From assembly GCF_005780185.1 (NCBI RefSeq), contig NZ_VBUI01000006.1:62001-126000 (forward strand): 64,000 bases of DNA. The letters are read 5' to 3'. Position numbers and translations under genes: made by a program. This DNA is from Halomonas urmiana (GTDB lineage Bacteria > Pseudomonadota > Gammaproteobacteria > Pseudomonadales > Halomonadaceae). Of the stretch, positions 53,240 to 63,953 are shown piece by piece (the first letter of the stretch is position 1; every line of letters begins with the position of its first letter). The notes beneath the pieces were generated by a model that searched no databases, was not told where the DNA came from, and saw nothing but the letters and a program-made list of their open reading frames with translations.

Positions 53240-54463
53240 TCAGAGCCCGATGCGATGCGCCCGGTCGGTGAAGAAGATACCGCTGGGCGATTCGCTCTCG
53301 AGTTCCGTCAGCACCTCGAAGGTGCGGGTGTCGTAGACGGTGATCCGATCGCTGTCGCGGGCCGAGACCCAGGCGTGCTCACCCTTGGGCGTGAACTCCA
53401 TGTGCAGCACCGCCTCGCCCGGGGAGAGGGTGCGGATGACCTGCCGCGTTTCGGTGTCGATCACCTGTACCACGTCGTTGTCGGGGTGGGCGAAGTTGAC
53501 CCACACCTGGCGCTCGTCGGGGCGGCTCATCACGAAGATCGGCTGGCCGTGCACGGGGATGCGCTCCACCAGCGACCAGTCGTCGGCGTCGGCGACCAGC
53601 ACCTCGTGGCGACCCACCGCCGGCAGCCAGGCCTCGTCGCCGGCCACCGCCCAGCCCTCCAGGTGCGGCATCTTGTAGACCGGCAGGCGCGCCTCGCCGC
53701 GGCCGTAGTCGGGCAGGATGCGCGTGACACCCTCCTCGACGTGCCACAGGTCCAGCAGCGCCAGGCCGTCCTCGCCGAACAACCCGGCGATGTAGTAGCG
53801 CCCATTGGGGCCGATCAGCGCGTCGTAGGGCGCCTCGCCGATATCGGCAAAGCGCGTCACCTCTGGCGCCTCGCCGTTCATATCGATCATGGCGATCTCG
53901 CCGGCCTCGAACAGGCTGTAGACGAAGCGGTTTCCCGGCGCGTCCACCAGCCCCACCACCTTGGAGCGCACGGTCTCGCCCTGGGCGTTGCGATAGGTGG
54001 CCGGAATCTCGGCCACCGGCGCGAGGGTCTGGCTGTCGAAGAGCCGCACCCCGCCCGGCGTGTAGTTGGCCACCGCCACCAGCGAGCCGTCCTGGGAGAT
54101 GGCGCCGCCGATGCTGTTGCCGGACTGCATCACCCGGTGGGTGATGTCTCCGCTGAGCAGGTCGACCCGGCTCAGCCCGCCGTCGCGGCCGAAGACGAAG
54201 GCGTAGCGGGCGTCGCGGGAGAATTTCACCGAGGCGTGTGACAGGTCGCCCAGCCCCTCGACGCGCGTGAGGATCCGGCGCTCGCTGGTGTCCACCACCG
54301 CCAGGCTGCCGGTGGCGCGCTCCACCACCACGCCGAGGTCGCCGGTGCCGCGCAGCTCGGCACTCGAGGTGGCCTGGCAGCCGGCCAGCAGGGCGAGCAG
54401 TGAGACGGCGGCGAGGGGCTTGCGAAGGGGGGCAGGCATCAAGGGCATGGCAAGGTCACTCAT
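53240..54463 (-). CDS. nirF: heme d1 synthesis protein NirF
   Basis: 407 aa periplasmic propeller protein. The signal sequence ends in a lipobox, LLALLAGCQ, so it is probably a lipoprotein. The rest is a cd1-type beta-propeller (VKFSRDARYAFVFGRDGGLSRVDL, NSIGGAISQDGSLVAVANY in outline). NirF dehydrogenates a late heme d1 precursor. It overlaps the nirC stop by 8 nt. nirC-nirF are divergent from nirS. Confidence 0.93.
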   Translation of the reverse strand: MSDLAMPLMPAPLRKPLAAVSLLALLAGCQATSSAELRGTGDLGVVVERATGSLAVVDTSERRILTRVEGLGDLSHASVKFSRDARYAFVFGRDGGLSRVDLLSGDITHRVMQSGNSIGGAISQDGSLVAVANYTPGGVRLFDSQTLAPVAEIPATYRNAQGETVRSKVVGLVDAPGNRFVYSLFEAGEIAMIDMNGEAPEVTRFADIGEAPYDALIGPNGRYYIAGLFGEDGLALLDLWHVEEGVTRILPDYGRGEARLPVYKMPHLEGWAVAGDEAWLPAVGRHEVLVADADDWSLVERIPVHGQPIFVMSRPDERQVWVNFAHPDNDVVQVIDTETRQVIRTLSPGEAVLHMEFTPKGEHAWVSARDSDRITVYDTRTFEVLTELESESPSGIFFTDRAHRIGL

Positions 54464-54791
54464 CCAGCGGGTTGTCGTGCTGCAGGTGGTCGGCGAGCCA
54501 GCGCGCCTCCTCCTCGGTCAGCAGGCCCGCCCAGCCCGGCATGGCGGTGCCGGCGACGCCGTTGAGGATCAGCGCGGCCAGGCCGTCGCGATCATAGGCG
54601 TTCATGCGCGATCGCGGCAGGGGCGGTCCCAGCCCGCCGCGCAGGGTCATGCCGTGACAGGAGCCGCAGTCCTGATAGAGCAGCGTCTCGAGCTCCTGCT
54701 CCCGCTCGGCGGAGAGCGAGCCATCGGCCAGGGCGGTTACCGGCAGCCAGCAGAGCGCCAGCAGCAGACGGCGGGGGGCAGAAAGGGGCAT
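54456..54791 (-). CDS. nirC: c-type cytochrome NirC
   Basis: 111 aa monoheme cytochrome. A signal peptide (RRLLLALCWLPVTALA) is followed by the heme site CGSCH and a methionine-rich MPGWAGLLTEEEARWLA segment supplying the axial ligand. NirC can accept or donate electrons to NirS and is linked to heme d1 maturation. gaggag precedes ATG 54791. It shares an intergenic region with nirS. Confidence 0.92.
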   Translation of the reverse strand: MPLSAPRRLLLALCWLPVTALADGSLSAEREQELETLLYQDCGSCHGMTLRGGLGPPLPRSRMNAYDRDGLAALILNGVAGTAMPGWAGLLTEEEARWLADHLQHDNPLDE

Positions 54792-54947
54792 GGCATCTCC
54801 TCGGGCGGGCCCGGTGTCGTGGCTGGTGGCAGTGTCACCGCTGGCGGCCGGGCGTGCCATGACGGGGGTCAAGGCGTCGCCCTGCAGGTCCCATCAAGCA
54901 TGATCCTTGCGGGCTCGCAACGTCCCTTTGGAGGTAGGCCCGAGCGC

Positions 54948-55016
54948 CTTTGACGCAGGTCAACCTTGCCCGGGAAATGGGCGCGGGAGCCGCTAAAGAT
55001 GCATGAACTATACGCG
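54948..55016 (+). promoter_or_regulatory. nirS regulatory region: FNR/DNR-type box and NsrR-like site
   Basis: TTGACGCAGGTCAA (54948-54961) is a perfect inverted repeat of TTGAC and an FNR/DNR-type box. CTATAC (55006-55011) is a possible -10, 54 bp from the box centre. A 23-bp NsrR-like element (54994-55016) starts AAGATGCAT, has a weak right half, and covers the -10. The leader up to 55147 holds no gene. Confidence 0.55.
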
Positions 55017-55105
55017 TTAATGGGCCACGCTCTGGCGCAGGAAGGTCATCGGCCGTGCAGTTCCGGGTGGCCATCCGGCGAATGACAACAATGACTCGCC
55101 CATGA

Positions 55106-56878
<1,773 letters not shown>

Positions 56879-56935
56879 TCGGGACCCGGCGGCGGGCCGT
56901 GCCCGCCGCCACCCCGCCGCAAGTGAGCTGTGCCG

Positions 56936-57436
56936 ATGCATTGCCAAGTCCCGTACTGCCAAGTTCAAGAGCTCGATACCCTGGATCGCCGCCTGATCGA
57001 CAGCTACCAGCGTGGCCTGCCGGTCTGCACCCGCCCCTTCCACACCGTGGCCGAGCGCCTGGGCACCTCGGAGGCCGAGGTGATCGCACGCCTCGAGCGC
57101 CTGCAGGCCCTGGGCGTGCTGAGCCGGGTGGGTCCGGTCTTCGACCACGCCCGGGCCGGCGCCAGCCTGCTCGCCGCCGTGGCCGTGCCCGAGGCCGAGC
57201 GCGATGCCTTCGCAGAGCTCATCAACGCCGCCCCCGGCGTCAACCACAACTATGCCCGTGAACACGACTACAACCTCTGGTTCGTGATGACCGCGCCGGA
57301 CGAGCCCGAGCTCGAAGGGCGCCTCGACGCCCTGGAGTCACGCCTGGGATTACCGATCCTGCGCCTGCCGATGCTGGAGGGCTTCCATATCGACCTCTCC
57401 TTCCCCATTCCCTGGGCCGAACTGGAGCGCACATGA
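56936..57436 (+). CDS. nirD: siroheme decarboxylase subunit NirD
   Basis: 166 aa AsnC/Lrp-like protein. It has a winged-helix (LIDSYQRGLPVCTRPFHTVAERLG) and an RAM-like domain with GVNHNYAREHDYNLWFV, whose histidines are the expected catalytic residues. With the next three genes it decarboxylates siroheme to didecarboxysiroheme. ATG 56936 is chosen; GTG 56930 is in frame. It overlaps nirL by ATGA. Confidence 0.88.
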   Translation: MHCQVPYCQVQELDTLDRRLIDSYQRGLPVCTRPFHTVAERLGTSEAEVIARLERLQALGVLSRVGPVFDHARAGASLLAAVAVPEAERDAFAELINAAPGVNHNYAREHDYNLWFVMTAPDEPELEGRLDALESRLGLPILRLPMLEGFHIDLSFPIPWAELERT

Positions 57437-57966
57437 GCACCGCGACCCCGCTCACTCTCGGTACCGCCCGCGCGCCGGGCGAGCCGGATGCCCACCGTCG
57501 CCTGCGCGCCCTGCTCGAGCAGGGGCTGCCGCTCACCCCGCGGCCCTGGCAGGCCCTGGCCGATCAGGCCGGCATGGCCGAGGAGGAGGTGATGGCCTGC
57601 GTGCGCCGCTGGCAGGCGGACGGCATGATCAAGCGCCTGGGGCTGGTGGTACGCCATCGCCGACTGGGGATCCAGGCCAATGCCATGGTGGTGTGGGACG
57701 TGCCGGACGAGCGGGTCGCCCTGGTAGGTCGCCGGCTCGCCCGGGAGACCGCGGTGACGCTCTGCTACCGCCGCCCGCGGCGCCTGCCCGAATGGCCCTA
57801 CAACCTCTTCTGCATGATCCACGGCGCCCGCCGCGAGCGGGTGCTGGGGGAACTCGCCGCCATCGTCGAGCGGCTGGACCTGGGCGAGCTGGAGCACCGC
57901 GTGCTGTTCAGCACTCACGCCTACCGCCAGTGCGGCGGCCGCTACGTGCGGGAGGGGACGGCATGA
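57433..57966 (+). CDS. nirL: siroheme decarboxylase subunit NirL
   Basis: 177 aa, same fold as NirD. Motifs are LPLTPRPWQALADQAGM, RLGIQANAMVVWDV and CYRRPRRLPEWPYNLFCMIHG, the signature of the NirL/NirH subtype. It lies between nirD and nirG with ATGA overlaps at both ends. Assignment as nirL rather than nirH rests on position. Confidence 0.87.
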   Translation: MSTATPLTLGTARAPGEPDAHRRLRALLEQGLPLTPRPWQALADQAGMAEEEVMACVRRWQADGMIKRLGLVVRHRRLGIQANAMVVWDVPDERVALVGRRLARETAVTLCYRRPRRLPEWPYNLFCMIHGARRERVLGELAAIVERLDLGELEHRVLFSTHAYRQCGGRYVREGTA

Positions 57967-58421
57967 CCCTGGAGGATCTCGACGACGTCGATCGTCGCCT
58001 GATCAACCGCCTGCAGGAGGGCCTGCCGCTGGTGACGCGCCCCTATGCGGCGGTGGCCGAGGAGCTGGGCATCACCGAGGGCGACCTGCTCTACCGCCTG
58101 GAGCGCCTGTGCGAGGGCGGGGTGCTGAGCCGCTTCGGTCCCATGTACCACGCCGAACGGTTGGGCGGTGGCCTGACCCTGGCTGCCCTGGCGGTGCCCG
58201 AGGCCGACTATGAACGGATCACCCAGGCGGTCAACGCCTTCCCGGAGGTGGCCCACAACTATCGCCGCGAGCACGCCCTCAACATGTGGTTCGTGCTGGC
58301 CACCGAGACCGCCGAGGCGATCGCGTCGACCCTCGCCGAGATCGAGGCGGTGACGGGCCTGCCGGTCTACAACATGCCCAAGGAGGAGGAGTTCCATGTC
58401 CGTCTCCACCTGCCCATCTAG
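57963..58421 (+). CDS. nirG: siroheme decarboxylase subunit NirG
   Basis: 152 aa, of the NirD/NirG subtype: LINRLQEGLPLVTRPYAAVAEELG, RFGPMYHAERLGGGLTLAA and VAHNYRREHALNMWFVLA. It has the same NYxRExxxNxWFV core as NirD. It overlaps nirH by 26 nt, suggesting tight coupling. Confidence 0.87.
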   Translation: MTLEDLDDVDRRLINRLQEGLPLVTRPYAAVAEELGITEGDLLYRLERLCEGGVLSRFGPMYHAERLGGGLTLAALAVPEADYERITQAVNAFPEVAHNYRREHALNMWFVLATETAEAIASTLAEIEAVTGLPVYNMPKEEEFHVRLHLPI

Positions 58422-58968
58422 GTCGGCCCCGGATCAGGCGCCGGCCGGCGGCGCTTCTGCCGAGCGCGACGCCCAGGGCCTGGATGCCTTCGACCGCGAC
58501 ATCGTGCTGGCCACCCAGGCCGGCCTGCCGCTGGTGCCCGACCCCTGGGGCGCGGTGGGCCGCGAGGTGGGCCTCGATGGCGAGGCGGTGCTCGAGCGCA
58601 TGCGGGCGATGCAGGAGCGTGGGGTGATCCGCCGCGTCGCGGCGGTGCCCAACCACTATCGGCTCGGCTACGTGGCCAACGGCATGACGGTGTGGGACGT
58701 GGATGACGCCGAGGTCGAGCGGCTGGGCCGCGAGGTGGCCGCCATCGAGGGAGTCAGCCACTGCTATCGTCGGCCGCGCCACCTCCCCCACTGGCCCTAC
58801 AACCTCTTCGCCATGCTCCACGGCCGCAGCCGGGAGGAGGTCGAGCGCCAGGCCGAGGCGCTGCGGGCTCGCCTCGGCGAGGCGTGCCGTGACCACCGCA
58901 TCCTCTACAGCTCGCGCATCCTCAAGAAGACCGGGCTGCGCCTGGCGCGCCGCGCCCCGCACGCATAA
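58396..58968 (+). CDS. nirH: siroheme decarboxylase subunit NirH
   Basis: 190 aa, NirL/NirH subtype: GLPLVPDPWGAVGREVGL, VPNHYRLGYVANGMTVWDV and CYRRPRHLPHWPYNLFAMLHG. The first ~28 residues are low-complexity and may include a false start; the conserved part begins at AFDRDIVLATQAG. It precedes nirJ by 18 nt. Confidence 0.87.
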   Translation: MSVSTCPSRSAPDQAPAGGASAERDAQGLDAFDRDIVLATQAGLPLVPDPWGAVGREVGLDGEAVLERMRAMQERGVIRRVAAVPNHYRLGYVANGMTVWDVDDAEVERLGREVAAIEGVSHCYRRPRHLPHWPYNLFAMLHGRSREEVERQAEALRARLGEACRDHRILYSSRILKKTGLRLARRAPHA

Positions 58969-58986
58969 TGACGGCAGGAGAACGCC

Positions 58987-60213
58987 ATGTTTCGCGTCAC
59001 TCGCTACATCAAGTCGCTGCTCGAGCCGGGCCCCCGGGGTCATGAAACAATCGGGCCGGCCCGCAAGCCGCCTGGCCCGGTGGTGATCTGGAACCTGATC
59101 CGCCGCTGCAACCTGACCTGCAAGCACTGCTACACCACCTCGGCCGACATCGACTTCGCCGGCGAGCTCACGACCGCCGAGGCCCACGCCGTCCTCGACG
59201 ACCTCGCCGCCTTCCGGGTGCCGGCGCTGATCCTCTCCGGCGGCGAGCCGCTGATGCGCCCCGACATCTTCGAGCTCTCCCACCGTGCCCGGGCGCTCGG
59301 CATCTACACCGGGCTCTCCACCAACGGCACCCTGATCACCGAGGAGAACATCGATGAGATCGCCGAGGTCGGCTACGACTACGTGGGCATCAGCATCGAT
59401 GGCCTCGAGGAGACCCACGACGTCATCCGCCAGCGCAAGGGCGCCTTCCGCGAGTCCATGCACGCGGTGAAGCTGTGCAAGGCGCGCGGCATCAAGGTGG
59501 GGCTGCGCTTCACCCTGACCCGCGAGAACGTCGAGCAACTCGACGACATCCTGGCGCTGCTCGATGAGCACGACGTCGACAAGTTCTACCTCTCGCACCT
59601 CAACTACGGCGGGCGCGGCCGGCGCCACAGTAAGCAGGACGCCTGGTACCGCATGACTCGCGACACCATGACCCGGCTATTCGACCACTGCCGCGACGAG
59701 CTCGAGCGCGGCATCCAGCGCGAGTACGTCACCGGCAACAACGACGCCGACGGCCCCTTCCTGCTGATGTGGGCCCGCGAGCACTTCCCCGAGCGGGCCG
59801 AGGCCCTGGAACGACAGCTGATCGACTGGGGCGGCAACGCCTCGGGCGAGCAGATCGCCAACATCGACAACCTGGGCAACGTCCATCCCGACACCTTCTG
59901 GTGGGACCACCACCTGGGCAACGTCCGGGAGACGCCCTTCTCCGCGATCTGGCGCGACACCCGGGATCCGCTGATGGTCGGCTTTCGCCAGCAGCCGCGG
60001 CCGCTCAAGGGGCGCTGCGCCGAGTGCCGTTTCCTGCCGATCTGCAATGGCAACACCCGCGTGCGGGCCTGGATGGTCACCGGCGACCCCTGGGAGGAGG
60101 ATCCCGGCTGCTACCTGACCAACCGCGAGATCGGGGTCGCTGAGGCGGCCGAACGTCGCATCGACGCGCCCCACGCGGCCATCCAGGCCATCCAGGCCAT
60201 CGAGATCCAGTAA
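58987..60213 (+). CDS. nirJ: heme d1 radical SAM enzyme NirJ
   Basis: 408 aa. The radical SAM cluster cysteines are Cys41, Cys45 and Cys48 in RRCNLTCKHCY, with ILSGGEPLMRPD and STNGTLITEENI after it. A C-terminal SPASM-like cysteine cluster is visible in GRCAECRFLPICNGN. NirJ removes the two propionate side chains of didecarboxysiroheme to make the keto groups of heme d1. Confidence 0.95.
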   Translation: MFRVTRYIKSLLEPGPRGHETIGPARKPPGPVVIWNLIRRCNLTCKHCYTTSADIDFAGELTTAEAHAVLDDLAAFRVPALILSGGEPLMRPDIFELSHRARALGIYTGLSTNGTLITEENIDEIAEVGYDYVGISIDGLEETHDVIRQRKGAFRESMHAVKLCKARGIKVGLRFTLTRENVEQLDDILALLDEHDVDKFYLSHLNYGGRGRRHSKQDAWYRMTRDTMTRLFDHCRDELERGIQREYVTGNNDADGPFLLMWAREHFPERAEALERQLIDWGGNASGEQIANIDNLGNVHPDTFWWDHHLGNVRETPFSAIWRDTRDPLMVGFRQQPRPLKGRCAECRFLPICNGNTRVRAWMVTGDPWEEDPGCYLTNREIGVAEAAERRIDAPHAAIQAIQAIEIQ

Positions 60214-60228
60214 GGCGAGGACACCCCC

Positions 60229-61077
60229 ATGCCGTCACGTCGCGTTTCCTATGACCTCGCCGAGGCGCCCATGGCACCCGGCGAGGTGGCCATCGTCGGC
60301 GCCGGCCCGGGCGACCCCGGGCTGCTGACCCTGCGCGCCCTGTCGCTGCTCGAGCAGGCCGACTGCCTGGTCTTCGACCGCCTGGTCTCCCGTGAGGTGC
60401 TGGCCCTGGCAAGCCCCCGGGCCCGGCGCTTCTACGTGGGCAAGGCCTCGCGCTGCCATGCCCTGACCCAGGACGAGACCAACGCCCTGCTGGTGCGCCT
60501 GGCCGTTGAGGGCCGGCGGGTGGTGCGGCTAAAGGGCGGCGACCCCTACATCTTCGGGCGCGGTGGCGAAGAGGCCGAGGTGCTGATCGAGCACGGCATC
60601 GACTTCCGGGTGGTGCCGGGCATCACCTCCGCCCAGGGCTGCGCCGCCTACGGCGGCTTCCCGCTGACCCATCGCGACCACGCCCAGAGCGTCACCTTCG
60701 TCACCGGCCACTGCAAGGCCGACGGCGAGCTGGCCCTGGACTGGAGCGCCCTGGCGATGCCTCACCATACGGCGGTGTTCTACATGGGCCTGGCCAACGC
60801 CGGGCTGATCAGTCGCCAGCTGCAGGATCACGGCCTGCCGGCGAGCCACCCCGTGGCGCTGGTGGAGCGCGGCACCACCCCCGAGCAGCGCCGGGTGATC
60901 ACCTGCCTGGGCGAGCTGGTCGAGACCATCGCCCGCGAGGAGCTCAAGCCGCCGACGCTGATCGTGGTGGGCGAGGTGGTGCGCCTGGCCACGACCCTCG
61001 CCCAGCCCACCCCGGCCGCGGCCACCTGCATCGAGGGCGAGACGCTGGAACTGGTGCCCCGGCGAGTGGTGCTCTGA
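60229..61077 (+). CDS. nirE: uroporphyrinogen-III C-methyltransferase NirE
   Basis: 282 aa SAM-dependent methyltransferase. It opens the fold with VAIVGAGPGDPGLLTLRAL, then VRLKGGDPYIFGRGGEEAE and VVPGITSAQGCAAYGGFPLTHR in outline. It makes precorrin-2, feeding heme d1 synthesis. There is no CysG-type dehydrogenase/ferrochelatase domain. aaggcgagg precedes ATG 60229, and the stop shares one base with the nirN start (TGATG). Confidence 0.95.
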   Translation: MPSRRVSYDLAEAPMAPGEVAIVGAGPGDPGLLTLRALSLLEQADCLVFDRLVSREVLALASPRARRFYVGKASRCHALTQDETNALLVRLAVEGRRVVRLKGGDPYIFGRGGEEAEVLIEHGIDFRVVPGITSAQGCAAYGGFPLTHRDHAQSVTFVTGHCKADGELALDWSALAMPHHTAVFYMGLANAGLISRQLQDHGLPASHPVALVERGTTPEQRRVITCLGELVETIAREELKPPTLIVVGEVVRLATTLAQPTPAAATCIEGETLELVPRRVVL

Positions 61078-62645
61078 TGCGTGCGTGCGCGCTTCCCCGC
61101 GGCCTCGCGATCCTGGCTGGCGCCGCGCTGCTCACGATCCTCGCACCGGCCCAGGCCGGCGGTCCCGAGGCCCTATACCGGGCCCAGTGCGCTTCCTGCC
61201 ACGGCGCGGATCGCCTGGGCGGCATCGGCCCGGCGCTGCTGCCGGGCAATCTCTCGCGACTCTCGCCCGAGGCCGCCGAAGCGGTGATCCGCGACGGCCG
61301 GGCGGCCAGCCAGATGCCCGGCTTCGGCGAGCGGCTCGACGATGCGGCGATCGCCTCCTTGGCCGAGTGGCTCTACCGCGAGCCCGAGGTAGCACCCACC
61401 TGGGGACGCGACGAGATCGTCGCCAGCCACGAGGTCACTCATCCGGACGGCTCGCTGCCGGACACGCCGCGCTTTGAGGCCGACCCGCTCAACCTCTTCG
61501 TGGTGGTGGAGACCGGCGACCATCACGCCAGCGTGCTCGACGGCGACACCTTCGAGCGGATCCACCGCTTCCCGACCCGCTACGCCCTGCACGGCGGGCC
61601 CAAGTACACCCCGAACGGGCGCTACGTCTTCTTCGGCTCCCGGGACGGCTGGATCACCAAGGTCGACCTCTACAACCTCGAGGTGGTGGCCGAGGTGCGT
61701 GCCGGCATCAACATGCGCAACATCGCCGTCTCCGCCGACGGCCGCTACGTGATGGCCGCCAACTACCTGCCCCACAGCCTGGTGCTCTTCGACGCCCACA
61801 ACCTCGACCTGATGAAGGTCTATCCGGTGGTGGGCGAGGACGGCGAGAGCTCCCGGGTCAGCGCCGTCTACGCCGCGCCGCCGCGGGGCAGCTTCATCGC
61901 CGCGCTCAAGGACCTCGAAGAGGTGTGGGAGATCCCCTGGCCGCTGCCCACCGAGCCGGTGGTCGCCACCGGCCATATGGCCACGCCGCTCGAGCAGCGT
62001 CGCGGGCATGACACGCCCAACTTCCAAGTGCGGCGCATCCCGGTGCCCGACTACCTGGATGACTTCTTCTTCGACCTCGACTATGACCACGTCATTGGCG
62101 CCGCCCGGGGCGGCCAGGGCGGCATGGTGGTGAACCTGGCCAGCGGCGAGAAGGTGGCCGACCTGCCCCTGGAGGGTATGCCCCACCTGGGCTCGGGCAT
62201 CACCTGGGAACATGAGGGGCGCCGCGTGATGGCGACCCCCCACCTCACCCGGGCGGCGGTCTCGATCATCGACATGAGCGACTGGACGGTGATCAAGACC
62301 CTCGAGACCGACGGCCCCGGCTTCTTCATGCGCAGCCACGCCAACTCGCCCTACGCCTGGGTGGACGTCTTCTTCGGTCCGAACCGCGACCGGGTGCACG
62401 TGATCGACAAGGCGCGCCTCGAGATCGTCGAGACCCTGATACCCGAGCCCGGCAAGACCGCCGCCCACGTGGAGTTCGACCGCGATGGCGAGAAGCTGCT
62501 GCTGAGCCTGTGGGAGGAGGAGGGCGCGGTGATCGTCTACGACGCCGAGACCCTTGAGGAGGAGCGGCGCATTCCCATGAGTCGTCCCTCGGGCAAGTAC
62601 AATGTCTGGAACAAGACGCGCTACGAGGAGGGCACCAGCCACTGA
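61077..62645 (+). CDS. nirN: dihydro-heme d1 dehydrogenase NirN
   Basis: 522 aa periplasmic paralogue of NirS. A signal peptide (GLAILAGAALLTILAPAQA) leads to a cytochrome c domain with CASCHG, then a d1-type eight-bladed propeller (TPNGRYVFFGSRDGWITKVDL, NIAVSADGRYVMAANY in outline). NirN completes heme d1 by introducing the acrylate double bond and hands it to NirS. It is the last gene of the nirS run. Confidence 0.94.
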   Translation: MRACALPRGLAILAGAALLTILAPAQAGGPEALYRAQCASCHGADRLGGIGPALLPGNLSRLSPEAAEAVIRDGRAASQMPGFGERLDDAAIASLAEWLYREPEVAPTWGRDEIVASHEVTHPDGSLPDTPRFEADPLNLFVVVETGDHHASVLDGDTFERIHRFPTRYALHGGPKYTPNGRYVFFGSRDGWITKVDLYNLEVVAEVRAGINMRNIAVSADGRYVMAANYLPHSLVLFDAHNLDLMKVYPVVGEDGESSRVSAVYAAPPRGSFIAALKDLEEVWEIPWPLPTEPVVATGHMATPLEQRRGHDTPNFQVRRIPVPDYLDDFFFDLDYDHVIGAARGGQGGMVVNLASGEKVADLPLEGMPHLGSGITWEHEGRRVMATPHLTRAAVSIIDMSDWTVIKTLETDGPGFFMRSHANSPYAWVDVFFGPNRDRVHVIDKARLEIVETLIPEPGKTAAHVEFDRDGEKLLLSLWEEEGAVIVYDAETLEEERRIPMSRPSGKYNVWNKTRYEEGTSH

Positions 62646-62664
62646 GGCCCCATAAGAAGCATTC

Positions 62665-62706
62665 TTGATACCTGTCAAGGAATGGGGCGGGGGAGTGGGC
62701 CACAAT
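62665..62706 (+). promoter_or_regulatory. FNR/DNR-type promoter of nnrS
   Basis: TTGATACCTGTCAA (62665-62678) matches 9 of 10 defined positions. CACAAT (62701-62706) is centred 32 bp downstream and could be the -10, giving a start near 62713. A weak NsrR-like AAGAAGCATTCTT lies at 62654-62666. Confidence 0.65.
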
Positions 62707-62741
62707 GGCCATCACCAAGTGTTTTCGTCGGGTATGGCGCC

Positions 62742-63953
62742 ATGCAATCGACCTCCTCCTCCGCACGCCCCTCCTCGCTGTCGCACCTGCCGGTGGCGAG
62801 GCTGGCCTTTCGCCCCTTCTTCCTGCTGGCCGCGCTCTTCAGCGTGGCGGCGATGGTGGTGTGGCTGGCCTTCTGGCACGGCGACATCCTGCTGAGCCCG
62901 GTTGGCGGGATGATGTTCTGGCACCAGCACGAGATGCTGTTCGGCTTCGCCGCCGCGGTAGTGGCGGGCTTTCTGCTCACCGCGGTACAGAACTGGACCG
63001 GCCTGCCCAGCCTCAAGGGCGGGCCGCTGCTGGCGCTGGTCGCGCTGTGGCTGGCCGGGCGGGCCCTGATGGCCTTTCCCCTGGGCCTACCGGCCTGGCT
63101 GCCGATGCTGGTCGACCTGGCGTTCCTGCCGGTGGTGGCCGGGGTCATGGCCCGTCTGGTGATCGCCGCCAAGCGCTGGCGCAACCTGATCTTCCTGCCG
63201 GCGCTGGGTCTGCTGGTGCTGGCCAACTTGGCCATGCACCTGGGAGTGCTCAACGGCGATGCCGAGCTGATCCGTCAGGCCGCCTACCTGGCGGTCCTGC
63301 TGATTACCCTGCTGATGGTGGTGGTGGGCGGCCGGGTGATCGCCATGTTCACCGCCAACCGCCTGGGCCTCACCCGCCGGCCGCCGATCCCCGCCTTGGA
63401 GTATCTCAGCCTGGGCAGCGTGCTGGCCGTGGTGCTGGCCCAGGGGCTCGCCGTGCTCGGCGTGGCACTGCCGGGCGCGTTCTTCGCCATCCTGCTGGGG
63501 CTGGCGGCCCTCGCCAACGCCCTGCGTCTGGCGCGCTGGGGTGGCCAGCACAGCGGCCGCGAGCCGCTGCTATGGGGCCTGCACGGCAGCTACGCCTTCA
63601 TTCCCGTGGGCCTGGCGATGTGGGCACTGGCGGCGCTGGGCGTGTTCCGCGCCGAGCTGGCCGTGCACGCCCTGACCATCGGCGGCATGGGCACCATGAT
63701 GTTGGCGATGATGTCGCGGGTTTCGCTCGGCCATGCCGCGCGCCCCATCCGCACCCTGCCGGGCATCGGGGTGGCCCTGGGCCTGATGCTCGCCGCCGCC
63801 GTGCTGCGCTCGCCGGTGCTGGCGCTCGTCCCCGAGATCACCCACTGGACCTACAACCTGGGCATCCTCTTCTGGTGTCTGGCCTATGCGATCTTCCTGT
63901 TCCACTATACGGGGCCGCTGCTGTCGGCCCGGGCCGACGGCAAGGACGGCTAG
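62742..63953 (+). CDS. nnrS: NnrS family heme-copper membrane protein
   Basis: 403 aa, about 12 membrane helices. Family motifs are LAFRPFFLLAALFSV, FWHQHEMLFGFAAAVVAGFLL in outline, AVQNWTG, VVGGRVIAMFTANR, HALTIGGMGTMMLAMMSRVSLGH in outline and the C-terminal HYTGPLL. NnrS relieves nitrosative stress in denitrifiers. ATG 62742 is chosen because it starts just before the conserved part. A degenerate paralogue lies at 23653. Confidence 0.93.
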   Translation: MQSTSSSARPSSLSHLPVARLAFRPFFLLAALFSVAAMVVWLAFWHGDILLSPVGGMMFWHQHEMLFGFAAAVVAGFLLTAVQNWTGLPSLKGGPLLALVALWLAGRALMAFPLGLPAWLPMLVDLAFLPVVAGVMARLVIAAKRWRNLIFLPALGLLVLANLAMHLGVLNGDAELIRQAAYLAVLLITLLMVVVGGRVIAMFTANRLGLTRRPPIPALEYLSLGSVLAVVLAQGLAVLGVALPGAFFAILLGLAALANALRLARWGGQHSGREPLLWGLHGSYAFIPVGLAMWALAALGVFRAELAVHALTIGGMGTMMLAMMSRVSLGHAARPIRTLPGIGVALGLMLAAAVLRSPVLALVPEITHWTYNLGILFWCLAYAIFLFHYTGPLLSARADGKDG